Assembly: GCF_029869545.1 (NCBI RefSeq)
Contig: NZ_JARWQD010000312.1
Coordinates: forward strand, 1-64,000
Source: Nocardia wallacei
GTDB lineage: Bacteria > Actinomycetota > Actinomycetes > Mycobacteriales > Mycobacteriaceae
Length of the DNA stretch: 64,000 nucleotides
Direction: 5' to 3'
Notes under the pieces: model-generated
What the model saw: only the letters and a program-made list of their open reading frames with translations
Databases searched by the model: none
Told to the model about the DNA's origin: nothing
In this document: positions 8,601-15,812 of the stretch, one piece after another
How positions within the stretch are numbered: the first letter of the stretch is position 1
Layout of the letters: each line of letters begins with the position of its first letter
Position numbers and translations under genes: made by a program

Positions 8601-9248
8601 GGCCGCCTGGTCGGCGACAACCCCACGCTGCCACCGGAATTCGGGTACTTCCTGGACCGCACCTGGCGGATGCATCCGCGGCTGTGCGAACCGGTATCGC
8701 GGCTGCGCTACGGCAATCGGCTGCGCTCCACCGAAACCGTCACGCTCGCACGCGATCTGGAGGGTGTGCCGCCGGGTGTGCGGTCGGTGCCGGTCGACCA
8801 TCACGGCAACGGCACCGAATCCGCGGAGGAGGCCCGCGAAGTCGTGCGCCGGGTGCGCGCGCTGCTGGGCCTGCCGTGGCGGCAGGGCGCGGTGACGCGC
8901 CGGCTGCATCCGCACGACATCCTGGTGGTCACGCCCTATCACGCTCAGGCCGCGCGCATCCGAACCCTGCTGTCGCGCGCCCGGATCGAGGATGTGCTGG
9001 TCGGGACGGCCGAGCGCTTCGCGGGCCGGGAGGCGGCCGTGGTCCTGGTGTCGCTGACCACCTCGTCACCGGCCGAGGCGCCGCACGGCATCGACACGCT
9101 GCTGTCGCGGCACTGGCTCACCACGGTCGTGTCCCGGGCGATGTGGACCGCGCTGGTCATCCACTCCCCGCTGCTCACCGAGTACCTGCCCGAAACCCCG
9201 GAGCAGCTGTCGGATCTCGCGGCCTTCCTGGAGCTGGTCTCGCCGTAG
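5694..9248 (+). CDS. Degenerate RecB-type nuclease / SF1 helicase fusion (probable pseudoenzyme)
   Basis: A 1184-residue protein laid out like the bifunctional RecB-nuclease/DEAD-box helicase family: Cas4-like N-terminal domain (Cys21; Cys285, Cys288, Cys291), RNase H-like middle domain (~380-500) and SF1 helicase (~770-1184). The start is TTG 5694, with AGGAGGG 6 nt upstream; earlier in-frame codons lack homology. Many catalytic positions appear changed. The nuclease segment expected to read like E-V-x-D-T-K reads IVYGSA (198-203). The RNase H DFEG reads TVAG (384-387). Walker B reads VADAGH (924-929). GDPQQLP reads GDPAPLP. Walker A (GPSGTGKT, 816-823), the arginine in VVSRA and the Cys cluster are kept. 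Possible roles are structural, regulatory or nucleic-acid binding. The family consensus is recalled, not aligned. Confidence 0.8.
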   Translation: MILVGDRVVYSTGDLVAAARCEFAVLRALDAELGLVAPVGSGAGAVPTEHGEIDLPGPDFVRIAPPASATTADLARAHRDTLSAVHRGVAAIAGATFFDGTFAASCAALVRTEVTDRSPIRESAAGDDGPELPSEWSGSAAIDHGGQGQVVDGDALSCSFATADTPDVPAVGVPSPGGHDTATGDAETAPTTEPPCYIVYGSARAEASTAQFIELAACAEAMRHSGFRVDPVLRVRHSDGSESTRPLAEAIRVYAARRRRLAAILAAKQDELLPVQWGDRRYLACGRCATCTAELVTGRDLLLVAGMRPAVRAQLRDAGITTVDRLVRADAAVTRVATQTFSALRRQAEAQVRRERTGAPVHTLIDAAALAALPSPSPGDVFLTVAGSPAAVVGVGVLPTRPPEEGADPADPAILFHAFGLHDDPAALLEFLAERQENHPDLRIYHYRSAARPLLAELCARCGADEVVADDLLGALVDLYPIVRAALVIGERSYELRDLAGLLGTEAPATDLESECAQIPRLRDRLRDLAADNDIRACPAPRDTPAESPAAVEDALREFAFDDRGAGERTDPAAPDETQAASGDAAPGWDGTRTPAQRSAALMAAALGYRRRERQPLHWAHTDRLHRPVAEWADTPGVLVADWGTVDTKWHSTGHGPMRRYLKLTGRLGTGSAPPPGTPVLTLYDRPVPGMRCVPGRRATARATVLGCALDDNFDDTVRVEELLPEGCALYDDLPVAIVPGPPEHDENIEAALESAAHDLLVSLPEVPATAAFDLLCRRAPRLRSADALPEVFGDHAAAVTAAVLDLDDSYVAVQGPSGTGKTDTAARVIERLVTRYRWRVGVVAQSHWAVEEVLDALVRVGVLPELVAKSDARAVAPEWLAIDPARFPRFLDNAVNGCVVGGLPDELADAERVAPGSLDLLMVADAGHFPVADAVAVAGSARNLLLLGDPAPLPGHGTHPEPVHDSVLGRLVGDNPTLPPEFGYFLDRTWRMHPRLCEPVSRLRYGNRLRSTETVTLARDLEGVPPGVRSVPVDHHGNGTESAEEAREVVRRVRALLGLPWRQGAVTRRLHPHDILVVTPYHAQAARIRTLLSRARIEDVLVGTAERFAGREAAVVLVSLTTSSPAEAPHGIDTLLSRHWLTTVVSRAMWTALVIHSPLLTEYLPETPEQLSDLAAFLELVSP

Positions 9249-9274
9249 GGCCCGAATCGGGCAGTGCCGCACGG

Positions 9275-10462
9275 CTATCCGAAGTTCTTGCCCTCGCCGC
9301 GATAGGTCGGGACGGCGGTGCGGGTGCCGTCGGTGTCGACGATGTGCACGGTGTCGAAACGCTCGCACAGCTCCCCGGCCTTGGCGTGCCGGAACCACAC
9401 CCGATCGCCGATCGCCAGTCCGTCGGCCCCGCTGAGCGGGGTCTGCACCTCACCCGCCCCCTCGGTGCCGATGAGCCGTAAACCGCTGGGCCACACCGGC
9501 TTCGGCACCCTCGACTTACCCGCGGGCCCGGAGGCGATGTAGCCGCCGCCGAAGACGGTGGCCATGCCGGGCGCCGGGTGCCGCAGCACGGGCAGCGCGA
9601 AGAACAGCGCCGGGCGCGGCGCGAAGCTGCGGTAGCCGTCGAACAGCGTCGGCACGTACAGCCCGGAGCCCGCCGTCACCTCGGTGACACCCGGGCTCGC
9701 GGCGCTGACCTCGAGGGAGCCGCTGCCGCCGCTGTTGACGATCTCGAGCTCCCCCACCACCGACCGCACGGCGTCGAGCACCTGTCCTCGCCGCTTGCCG
9801 ATCTCCGCGGCCGACGCCCACTTCACCAGGCGCACAGCGGGATTGGTATCGGGCAGGCCGGCGATCTGGGCCTCGTAGGTCATCAGCCCGACCACCCGGA
9901 AACCGCGCTCGAGCGCGAGGCGGGCCAGCCGCGACGCCTGCTCCGGGGTCCGGATCGGCGACCGGCGCACCCCCAGGTGCAGCGGGCCGATCCGCAGTGA
10001 GGCGTCCACGTCCAGGCATATCCGCGGGGACACCCGTTCGGCGCCGACAGCGGTCTTGATGAGGTCGAGCTGGGCCGGATCGTCCACCATGAGCGTGATG
10101 GATTCCCGCAGTGTCTCGTCCGCGCCGAGTTCGGCCAGCGCGGCCCGGTCCACGCTCGGATAGCCCAGCAGGATGTCGCGGGCACCGTGGCGCGCCAGCC
10201 AGATGGCCTCGCGCAGCGAATAGGACATGATCCCGGCGAATCCGCCCGCCGCGGTCAGCTCCGCGCCGAGCACCTCCTCGAGCACCGCGCGGCAGCGCAC
10301 CGATTTCGCGGCCACCCGGATCGGCAGGCCGCGGGCGCGGCGGACCAGATCGGCGGCGTTGGCGCGCAGGGCGGCCAGATCGAGGGCGGCCAGCGGTGGG
10401 TCGAGGTCCGCGGTGCCCGCCCGCAGGGCGGCGGTCGGCGACAGATCTGTCACATCGACCAC
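9275..10462 (-). CDS. PLP-dependent amino acid deaminase/aldolase (alanine racemase-like fold III)
   Basis: A 395-residue fold-III PLP enzyme. The likely Schiff-base lysine is Lys53 in IRVAAKSVRC, the equivalent of the alanine-racemase/D-threonine-aldolase lysine. ELEIVNSGGSGS looks like the phosphate-binding loop, and the C-terminal GDRVWFRHAKAGELCERF resembles the metal/substrate region of D-threonine aldolases. Likely substrates are D-amino or beta-hydroxy amino acids; the exact one cannot be told. The start is GTG 10462 without a strong ribosome site. It converges on the nuclease/helicase-like gene with 26 bp between the stops, and lies 42 bp downstream of a TetR-like gene. Confidence 0.8.
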   Translation of the reverse strand: MVDVTDLSPTAALRAGTADLDPPLAALDLAALRANAADLVRRARGLPIRVAAKSVRCRAVLEEVLGAELTAAGGFAGIMSYSLREAIWLARHGARDILLGYPSVDRAALAELGADETLRESITLMVDDPAQLDLIKTAVGAERVSPRICLDVDASLRIGPLHLGVRRSPIRTPEQASRLARLALERGFRVVGLMTYEAQIAGLPDTNPAVRLVKWASAAEIGKRRGQVLDAVRSVVGELEIVNSGGSGSLEVSAASPGVTEVTAGSGLYVPTLFDGYRSFAPRPALFFALPVLRHPAPGMATVFGGGYIASGPAGKSRVPKPVWPSGLRLIGTEGAGEVQTPLSGADGLAIGDRVWFRHAKAGELCERFDTVHIVDTDGTRTAVPTYRGEGKNFG

Positions 10463-10504
10463 TCAACCACGTAACTGGTCATGCGTCCAGCTTTTGGGCG
10501 CGGG

Positions 10505-10984
10505 CTACCGATCCACCGCCTTGGTGGACAGGCTCGAGACCAGATCGTCCAGCACCACCAGCGTGGTCTCGTCGTCGCAGTCGGCCAGCCAGCGCAGCAC
10601 CGTCCCCTGCATCACCGCCACCGCGTAGGCCGCGATCGCCTCGACCGGTTCCAGCCACTCGCTGTTCGACCGGTCGGCGCACAGCCGCAGAAACGCCCCG
10701 ACCTCGGCATCCAGATCGCGGAACAGCGCCGCCACAGCGGGATCGGCCACCGGGTCGGTGCGGTCGGCCCACTGCCGGCGCAAGGCCTCGATCGTCGACT
10801 CGTAGGTGCGGATCTGCTTGTGGGGCGCCGCCTTGATGGCCGGCCACAGGGCGCTCACTCCGGCGTGCAGCAGCACCCGCAGGGCACGCGTGCCGGTGCA
10901 GTCGATGGCGGCGGCCGCCTTCTCGACGGCCTCCTCCACGGGCGGCCGTGGTCGTACCTCGATGATTTCTCCACTAGCGCTCAA
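10505..10984 (-). CDS. TetR-like regulator with divergent N-terminal domain
   Basis: About 159 residues from TTG 10984, which has CGAGGGAG 6 nt upstream; an in-frame GTG at 11017 adds 11 residues. The segment from about VEKAAAAID to LHAGVSALWPAIKA resembles a shortened TetR helix-turn-helix (AGVS core). The C-terminal part (EAIAAYAVAVMQGTVLRWL) resembles TetR ligand/dimer helices. The DNA-binding domain is not canonical, so DNA binding is uncertain. It precedes the PLP enzyme on the same strand and may regulate it. It could also be called a hypothetical helical protein. Confidence 0.5.
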   Translation of the reverse strand: MSASGEIIEVRPRPPVEEAVEKAAAAIDCTGTRALRVLLHAGVSALWPAIKAAPHKQIRTYESTIEALRRQWADRTDPVADPAVAALFRDLDAEVGAFLRLCADRSNSEWLEPVEAIAAYAVAVMQGTVLRWLADCDDETTLVVLDDLVSSLSTKAVDR

Positions 10985-11366
10985 CGACGACTCCCTCGGG
11001 CGAATGAACGCGCGCACCTCGCCTGCGCGACTCGCTCAACGGGTTGCAGATCCTCACTGATCGCACCGGGGCATTCAACCCGGTCGACCCGTTCAACAAC
11101 CAACAATGTTAGAGGGTTTTCGGGGATCGCGACCAGGTTCGATGGGTGTTTCCGGACTGAAAGAATGTTTTGTTACCCCTCCGGGACGGGCCCGAAATCG
11201 AACGGAGACCGGCGGCTCCGCCGGGCATGACCCACAACCGACATGACTCTACGCGCCCAGCGACCGCCGCCCCGGACCTGTGGCCGATCACACAGCCGCT
11301 CGACGTTCGCCGGTTCGATCGGAGAACGACACCGTCGCGATACCGGCGCGCCGATAGCCTGGATTG
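10985..11366. other. Non-coding divergent region
   Basis: About 380 bp between the minus-strand TetR-like gene and the plus-strand phosphatase. It is relatively AT-rich around 11090-11180. I see a direct repeat TTCAAC (11074 and 11092) around the palindromic core GGTCGACC (11082-11089), and a tight GC hairpin CCGGCGG/CCGCCGG (11209-11224). No convincing gene is present; short frames here lack homology and ribosome sites. Confidence 0.5.
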
Positions 11367-12110
11367 GTGACGATCGCGCGCCCCGACCAGTTCCTCATTT
11401 CCGGCACCTTCAACTATCGCGACGTCGGGGGTGTGCGCACCGAATTCGGCCCGCGCGTGCGCGCCGGGGCGCTGCTGCGCTCGGCGCAGCTGTGCCGCCT
11501 CGACGCCGACGGCCACGCCACCATGCGCGAACTCGGCATCGCCGCCGTCCACGACCTGCGCGGCCCCGAGGAGATCCGGCACCTGGGCGCCGACGTCCTG
11601 CCGGACGGCGTGCGGTTGGCGCTCACCCCGTTCGACTCGAAGATCGGTGAGCAACCGCCGCACGAGGTGGTGCACGACGAACCGTGGCAGGAGATGCTGC
11701 ACGTGTACCGGTCCTTCCCGGCCATGCCGGAGGCGGGCGTCGCCATCACCGGAATCGCGCGGTCGCTGGTCGGCGGTGACGGTGCGGTCCTCGTGCACTG
11801 CGCCGCGGGCAAGGACCGCACCGGCTGGGCGATCGCGACGCTGCTGCGCGCGGTGGGCGTCACCGAAACCGACCTGCTCGACGACTATCTGCTCAGCAAC
11901 GACGCCGTCGATGCGCTGCGCGACGACGTCGCGCGCAATTCCGAGGGCCGGGTGAGCCTTCCGCTCGACGTCCTCGGCGTCGCCCCGGAATACCTCGCCG
12001 CGGGCACCGACGCCATGCACCAGCTCTACGGCGGCCTCGACGGCTACCTCACCGCCATCGGCCTCACCGACGACCTCCGCACGGCCCTCCGCACCCGCCT
12101 CCTCGAATAA
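11367..12110 (+). CDS. Tyrosine/dual-specificity phosphatase, PtpB-like
   Basis: A protein phosphatase of 247-248 residues from GTG 11367 or the adjacent TTG 11364. The CX5R signature is complete, VHCAAGKDRTGW, with Cys146 and Arg152 when numbered from TTG. The N terminus (SGTFNYRDVGG) and LRSAQLCRLDADG are typical of the MptpB/lipid-and-tyrosine phosphatase group. The extra lysine in the P-loop (AGKDR) is the feature associated with phosphoinositide activity in that group. Mycobacterial PtpB is secreted without a classical signal; none is visible here either. Its stop at 12110 is only 3 bp from the convergent stop at 12114. Confidence 0.87.
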   Translation: MTIARPDQFLISGTFNYRDVGGVRTEFGPRVRAGALLRSAQLCRLDADGHATMRELGIAAVHDLRGPEEIRHLGADVLPDGVRLALTPFDSKIGEQPPHEVVHDEPWQEMLHVYRSFPAMPEAGVAITGIARSLVGGDGAVLVHCAAGKDRTGWAIATLLRAVGVTETDLLDDYLLSNDAVDALRDDVARNSEGRVSLPLDVLGVAPEYLAAGTDAMHQLYGGLDGYLTAIGLTDDLRTALRTRLLE

Positions 12111-12113
12111 CCC

Positions 12114-13349
12114 CTACTCGGCGCGGTGGACGAGGCCCTCGTCGTCGATGTCGACCTGGTTGCCGGTGTGGAACCAGGGGCCGGTGAAGCGGGACTCGGT
12201 GGTTTCCGGGTCGTTCCAGTAGCGGGGGGTGACATTGGGGCCGCGGCAGAGCAATTCGCCGTGACCGGCGGCCGCGTGCGGGCCCCACAGCGCCAGTTCG
12301 GTACCGCCGAACGGGAATCCGAGCAGGTCGCACCGCGGGGCCTCGCCGCCGTCGGGCAGCGCCAGGCCGATACCGCTGGTCTCGGTGGCGCCCCACACCG
12401 ACCACTGCCGCGCCAGCGGGAACACCTCGCGCAGCGCGGCGGCGACGACCTCCGATGTGCCCGGATCGGTCGCCGCCAATTCGGCGCGGTGCCCGGCGCT
12501 GCAGACCTGCCGCACGCCCTCGGCCCGCAGCCCGGCCAGCTCGGGCAGCAGACCGGCGAAGATGCGCGGCGTCGCCGCGACCATATCGACGCGCTCGGCC
12601 ACGATGGCCTCCGCGACCAGCGCCGGATCCGGGGCCAGCACCACGGTGCCGCCGACGGCGAAGGTGGGCAGCAGCTGGTCCACACAGCCGCTGGCGTGCG
12701 CCAGCGGCAGCAGCACCAGGTTGCGCAGCCCGTCGGTGGGCAGATCCAGCGCCCCCACCATGGATCGGACCGCGGACAGCAGGTTCTCGTTGGTCAGCTC
12801 CACGCCCTTGGGCGGGCCCGAATCCTCCTGGGCCACCGCGCCGCTGGTGTAACACAGCAGTGCCAGCTCGCTCAGCGAGGCGCCGTCGTCGATGAATGCC
12901 GCGCCGTCGGGAAAGTCCGCGCAGCCCGGCCCGCCCAGCACGAAATCGGTGCTGCTGTCCGAGAGGAGCTGGGCCGCAATATCGTCGGGCAGGCCGTCCT
13001 GCACCAGCACCGGGACGGCCCCGGACAGCAGCGCGCCGAGGAAGGCCTGGATCCAGCGCGCCCCCACCGGCATCCGCACCGCAACCCGGTCGCCGTAGCC
13101 GATGCCGTGCTCCTGCAACCCGCCCGCGATGCGCGACGCCGAATGCCACAGCTGCCGGTAGGTCAGCCGCGGACCGCCGATCTCCACCACCGCCTCCCGG
13201 CCCGAGAAGGCGTGCACCTGCACGTCGAGTAGCTCCGTCAGCGCCGGGTTGAGGTTGCCGTAGCGCAGCACACCGTCCGCGCCACGGGCAAGAGGGTTGT
13301 CGCACCACGGGTTTCGCGATTGCGGATATTCGACCAGGAGCTGCGCCAT
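12114..13349 (-). CDS. Truncated AMP-binding (acyl-CoA synthetase-like) protein
   Basis: A 411-residue adenylate-forming superfamily protein containing only the large N-terminal domain. It ends just after the A7-like region FHTGNQVDIDDEG, so the ~100-residue C-terminal lid with its catalytic lysine is absent. Two further oddities are seen. The phosphate loop, normally YTSGTTGxPKG, reads YTSGAVAQEDSGPPKG with an apparent insertion. The invariant Asp of TGD in A7 is Asn397. WGATETSG (A5) is intact. The stop is a single TAG with no homologous sequence after it. It may bind acyl or nucleotide ligands without catalysis, or be a decayed gene. It is convergent with the phosphatase. Confidence 0.72.
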   Translation of the reverse strand: MAQLLVEYPQSRNPWCDNPLARGADGVLRYGNLNPALTELLDVQVHAFSGREAVVEIGGPRLTYRQLWHSASRIAGGLQEHGIGYGDRVAVRMPVGARWIQAFLGALLSGAVPVLVQDGLPDDIAAQLLSDSSTDFVLGGPGCADFPDGAAFIDDGASLSELALLCYTSGAVAQEDSGPPKGVELTNENLLSAVRSMVGALDLPTDGLRNLVLLPLAHASGCVDQLLPTFAVGGTVVLAPDPALVAEAIVAERVDMVAATPRIFAGLLPELAGLRAEGVRQVCSAGHRAELAATDPGTSEVVAAALREVFPLARQWSVWGATETSGIGLALPDGGEAPRCDLLGFPFGGTELALWGPHAAAGHGELLCRGPNVTPRYWNDPETTESRFTGPWFHTGNQVDIDDEGLVHRAE

Positions 13350-13453
13350 AGATCCCTCCGAGCGCCTCGATTTCGGCAGGCACCTGTGACTATATGACGC
13401 AGATCACAAACGCGGGCGGATAGACGGCAAACGTGTCCGCACCGTCATACCGG
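13350..13453. other. Intergenic spacer with probable promoter
   Basis: 104 bp upstream of the truncated AMP-binding gene and downstream of the crotonase stop, both on the minus strand. It is locally AT-richer (around TATATGACGCAG) and may hold the promoter of the AMP-binding gene. No clear terminator hairpin. Confidence 0.3.
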
Positions 13454-14248
13454 TCACTTCCCGGTATAGGTCGCCTTACCCGGTCCGACCTCCAGGAAGC
13501 TGCGCACGGCGCCGCGCAGATCGTCGGTGCCGAACAGCTCGCCCGACACCTGCGGGGTCACCGAATCCGCGTGCGCCACACCGCCGGAACGCCACGCCGC
13601 CACGATCTGCTTGGTGGCCGCATGCGCGCGGGTGGGGCCCTCGGCCAGCCTGGCCGCCAGCGCGCGGGCGGCGGCGTCGACATCCTCGTGCACGGCGTTG
13701 ACCACACCCCATTCGGCGAGCTCCCCAGCGCCGAACAGGTCGCCGGTCATCACCAGTTCGCGGGCGCGGCCGGAACCGGCGCGCTCGGCCAGCCGCTGCG
13801 GGCCACCCATCGAGGGCGTCAGCCCGACCACCGTCTCCACCAGGCCGAACTTCGCCTTCGGTCCGGCCAGGATGATGTCGCAGGCCAGCGCGACCTCGAA
13901 GGCGGCGGTCAGGGTCAGGCCGTGCGCGGCGAAGACGACGGGGCACGGCAGCGCCTCCAGCGGGTGGATGATCCGCGCGAACAGGGTCCGCCACAGCTCG
14001 GCGCCCTCCTCGGGCGTAAGCCCGTCGAAGACATGCACGTCCACGCCGCCGGACACCATCTTGCCCTCGGCGCGCAGCAGCACCGCGCGCGGCGGATCGG
14101 CGCTCAGTTCGGCGATGTCGGCGGCCAGCGACTCCATCAGCGCCTGGTCGAACAGGTTCAGCGGCGGGTTGTCGAGGGTGAGGACGGCCAGCCGCGCCCC
14201 GTTGTCGGTATCGACGCGTTCCAGGCGGGTGGGTTTCGAATCGCTCAT
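13454..14248 (-). CDS. Enoyl-CoA hydratase/isomerase (crotonase) family protein
   Basis: A 264-residue crotonase-fold protein from ATG 14248. The first oxyanion strand region is AEGKMVSGGVDV and the second is AAHGLTLTAAFEVALACD, where the usual Gly-Gly-Gly is replaced by Thr-Ala-Ala. KFGLVETVVGLTPSMGGPQRL corresponds to the Glu-containing catalytic helix and the turn after it. The second oxyanion change suggests a reaction other than classical hydration, for example isomerase, hydrolase or decarboxylase, but no specific substrate can be assigned. It diverges from the glutathione transferase-like gene with 58 bp between the starts. Confidence 0.82.
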   Translation of the reverse strand: MSDSKPTRLERVDTDNGARLAVLTLDNPPLNLFDQALMESLAADIAELSADPPRAVLLRAEGKMVSGGVDVHVFDGLTPEEGAELWRTLFARIIHPLEALPCPVVFAAHGLTLTAAFEVALACDIILAGPKAKFGLVETVVGLTPSMGGPQRLAERAGSGRARELVMTGDLFGAGELAEWGVVNAVHEDVDAAARALAARLAEGPTRAHAATKQIVAAWRSGGVAHADSVTPQVSGELFGTDDLRGAVRSFLEVGPGKATYTGK

Positions 14249-14306
14249 CCGCCGAATGTATCCAGGTATGACGGGCGCACGAAACCTCATCTGCGACACT
14301 GGGCCG

Positions 14307-15329
14307 GTGAGCACCTCGTCTTCCGACAGCGCCACGTACATCGAGCCCGGTGAGTTCAAGCGGGACACCAACTACATCGGCACGCGGATCACCGCCGACG
14401 GCCGCGACGGATATCCGGTCGAGGCGGGCCGGTATCGCCTCGTCGCCGCGCGCGCCTGCCCGTGGGCGAACCGGACGCTCATCGTGCGGCGGCTGCTCGG
14501 GCTCGAGGACGTGCTGTCGCTCGGGCTGTGCGGCCCCACGCACGACAAGCGCAGCTGGACCTTCGACCTCGATCCCGGTGGCGTGGATCCGGTGCTCGGC
14601 ATCCATTTCCTGCGCGACGCCTATTTCGCACGGTTTCCGGACTATCCGCGCGGGATCACGGTCCCCGCGGTGGTGGACGTGCCGACCGGGCAGGTCGTCA
14701 CCAACGACTACCCGCAGATCACCCTCGATTTCTCCACCGAGTGGACGAGATTCCACCGGCCGGGCGCGCCGCAGCTGTATCCGGAGCCGCTGCGCGCGGA
14801 GATCGACGAGATCAACCGGCGGGTGTACACCGAGGTGAACAACGGCGTCTACCGCTGCGGTTTCGCCGGCGCCCAGGACGCCTACGACGCGGCCTACGAT
14901 CGGCTGTTCACCGCGCTGGACTGGCTGTCCGAGCGCCTGGCGCGGCGCCGCTACCTGGTGGGCGACACCATCACCGAGGCCGATGTCCGCCTGTTCACGA
15001 CCCTGGTCCGCTTCGACGCGGTCTATCACGGCCACTTCAAGTGCAACCGCAACAAACTGACAGAGCTCCCCGTGCTCTGGGCCTACGCCCGCGACCTGTT
15101 CCAGACCCCGGGCTTCGGCGACACGGTCGATTTCACCCAGATCAAGCAGCACTACTACATCGTCCACGCCGACATCAATCCCAGCGGCATCGTGCCCAAG
15201 GGCCCGGATCTGTCGAACTGGCTCACCCCGCACGGCCGGGAGGAGCTGGGCGGCAGGCCCTTCGGCGACGGCACGCCGCCCCCGCCCCCGCCGCTCCCCG
15301 AGCGCGTCCCCGCCGACCACAGCGCCTGA
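14307..15329 (+). CDS. Xi-class glutathione transferase-like (glutathionyl-hydroquinone reductase family)
   Basis: A 340-residue protein with the Xi-class active site ACPWANR near residue 50 (Cys-Pro-Trp-Ala), a thioredoxin-fold N-terminal domain and an all-helical C-terminal domain containing GFAGAQDAYD and LVGDTITEADVRLFTTLVRFD. Family members reduce thiol-hydroquinone conjugates. Actinomycetes of this group usually make mycothiol rather than glutathione, so the in vivo thiol is probably mycothiol (inference). The start is GTG 14307; ATG 14268 is in frame. The tail is Pro-rich. It diverges from the crotonase gene and may share its control region. Confidence 0.88.
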   Translation: MSTSSSDSATYIEPGEFKRDTNYIGTRITADGRDGYPVEAGRYRLVAARACPWANRTLIVRRLLGLEDVLSLGLCGPTHDKRSWTFDLDPGGVDPVLGIHFLRDAYFARFPDYPRGITVPAVVDVPTGQVVTNDYPQITLDFSTEWTRFHRPGAPQLYPEPLRAEIDEINRRVYTEVNNGVYRCGFAGAQDAYDAAYDRLFTALDWLSERLARRRYLVGDTITEADVRLFTTLVRFDAVYHGHFKCNRNKLTELPVLWAYARDLFQTPGFGDTVDFTQIKQHYYIVHADINPSGIVPKGPDLSNWLTPHGREELGGRPFGDGTPPPPPPLPERVPADHSA

Positions 15330-15386
15330 CCCGACGGGCCGGGTCACGCGTCCTGGTCGCCCCGGTAGGTGCGGGGGCGAGCCCGG

Positions 15387-15812
15387 TCACGCGTCCCGGT
15401 GTCCGGGGTAGGTGCCGAAGCTCCAGAAGACGCCCTCGGGGTCGCGGCAGGTGAAGCCGCGGGAGCCGTAGTCCTCGTCGCGCAGTTCGCGGGTGATGGT
15501 GGCACCGGCGGCCTCGGCGCGCTCGTACAGCTCGTCCGGGTTGTCGATGACCACATACACCGAGCCCGCGCCCGGCGGAGCCATCTCGAGGGACGACCCT
15601 TCCCGGACGGTGCCGAGCATGACCCCGCCGCCGCCCGGCAGGGTGAGTTCGGCGTGTTCGACCACGTCGCCCTCGCCGTAGCGGGCCCGTTCGACGAAGC
15701 CGAAGGCCCGTTGCAGGAAGTCGATCGCCGCCGGGGCGTCACGGTAGGCGAAGCACGGCCATAGGACCGCGCCGGTGCGAGTGCTGCTGGTTTGCGTCGT
15801 TGTCTCGGTCAT
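15387..15812 (-). CDS. VOC family protein (glyoxalase-like)
   Basis: A 141-residue single-chain vicinal-oxygen-chelate protein. It shows two beta-alpha-beta modules, FAYRDAPAAIDFLQRAFGF and the C-terminal FTCRDPEGVFWSFGTY. The metal-site pattern is weak: His53 in VEHAEL and Glu126 in DPEG are candidates. Its start overlaps the AraC regulator's stop by 4 bp (ATGA), so the two are translationally coupled and probably functionally linked. The function could be detoxification or antibiotic binding; nothing specific is visible. Confidence 0.85.
   Translation of the reverse strand: MTETTTQTSSTRTGAVLWPCFAYRDAPAAIDFLQRAFGFVERARYGEGDVVEHAELTLPGGGGVMLGTVREGSSLEMAPPGAGSVYVVIDNPDELYERAEAAGATITRELRDEDYGSRGFTCRDPEGVFWSFGTYPGHRDA

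Noticed and set aside
5607..8942. An 1111-codon minus-strand frame opposite the nuclease/helicase-like gene
   Set aside because: No recognisable domain and strongly biased composition (His/Gln/Arg/Gly). The plus-strand frame carries clear motifs and a ribosome site.
11109..12020. Minus-strand 303-codon frame opposite the phosphatase
   Set aside because: The plus-strand frame has the CX5R phosphatase motif and the minus frame shows no domain.
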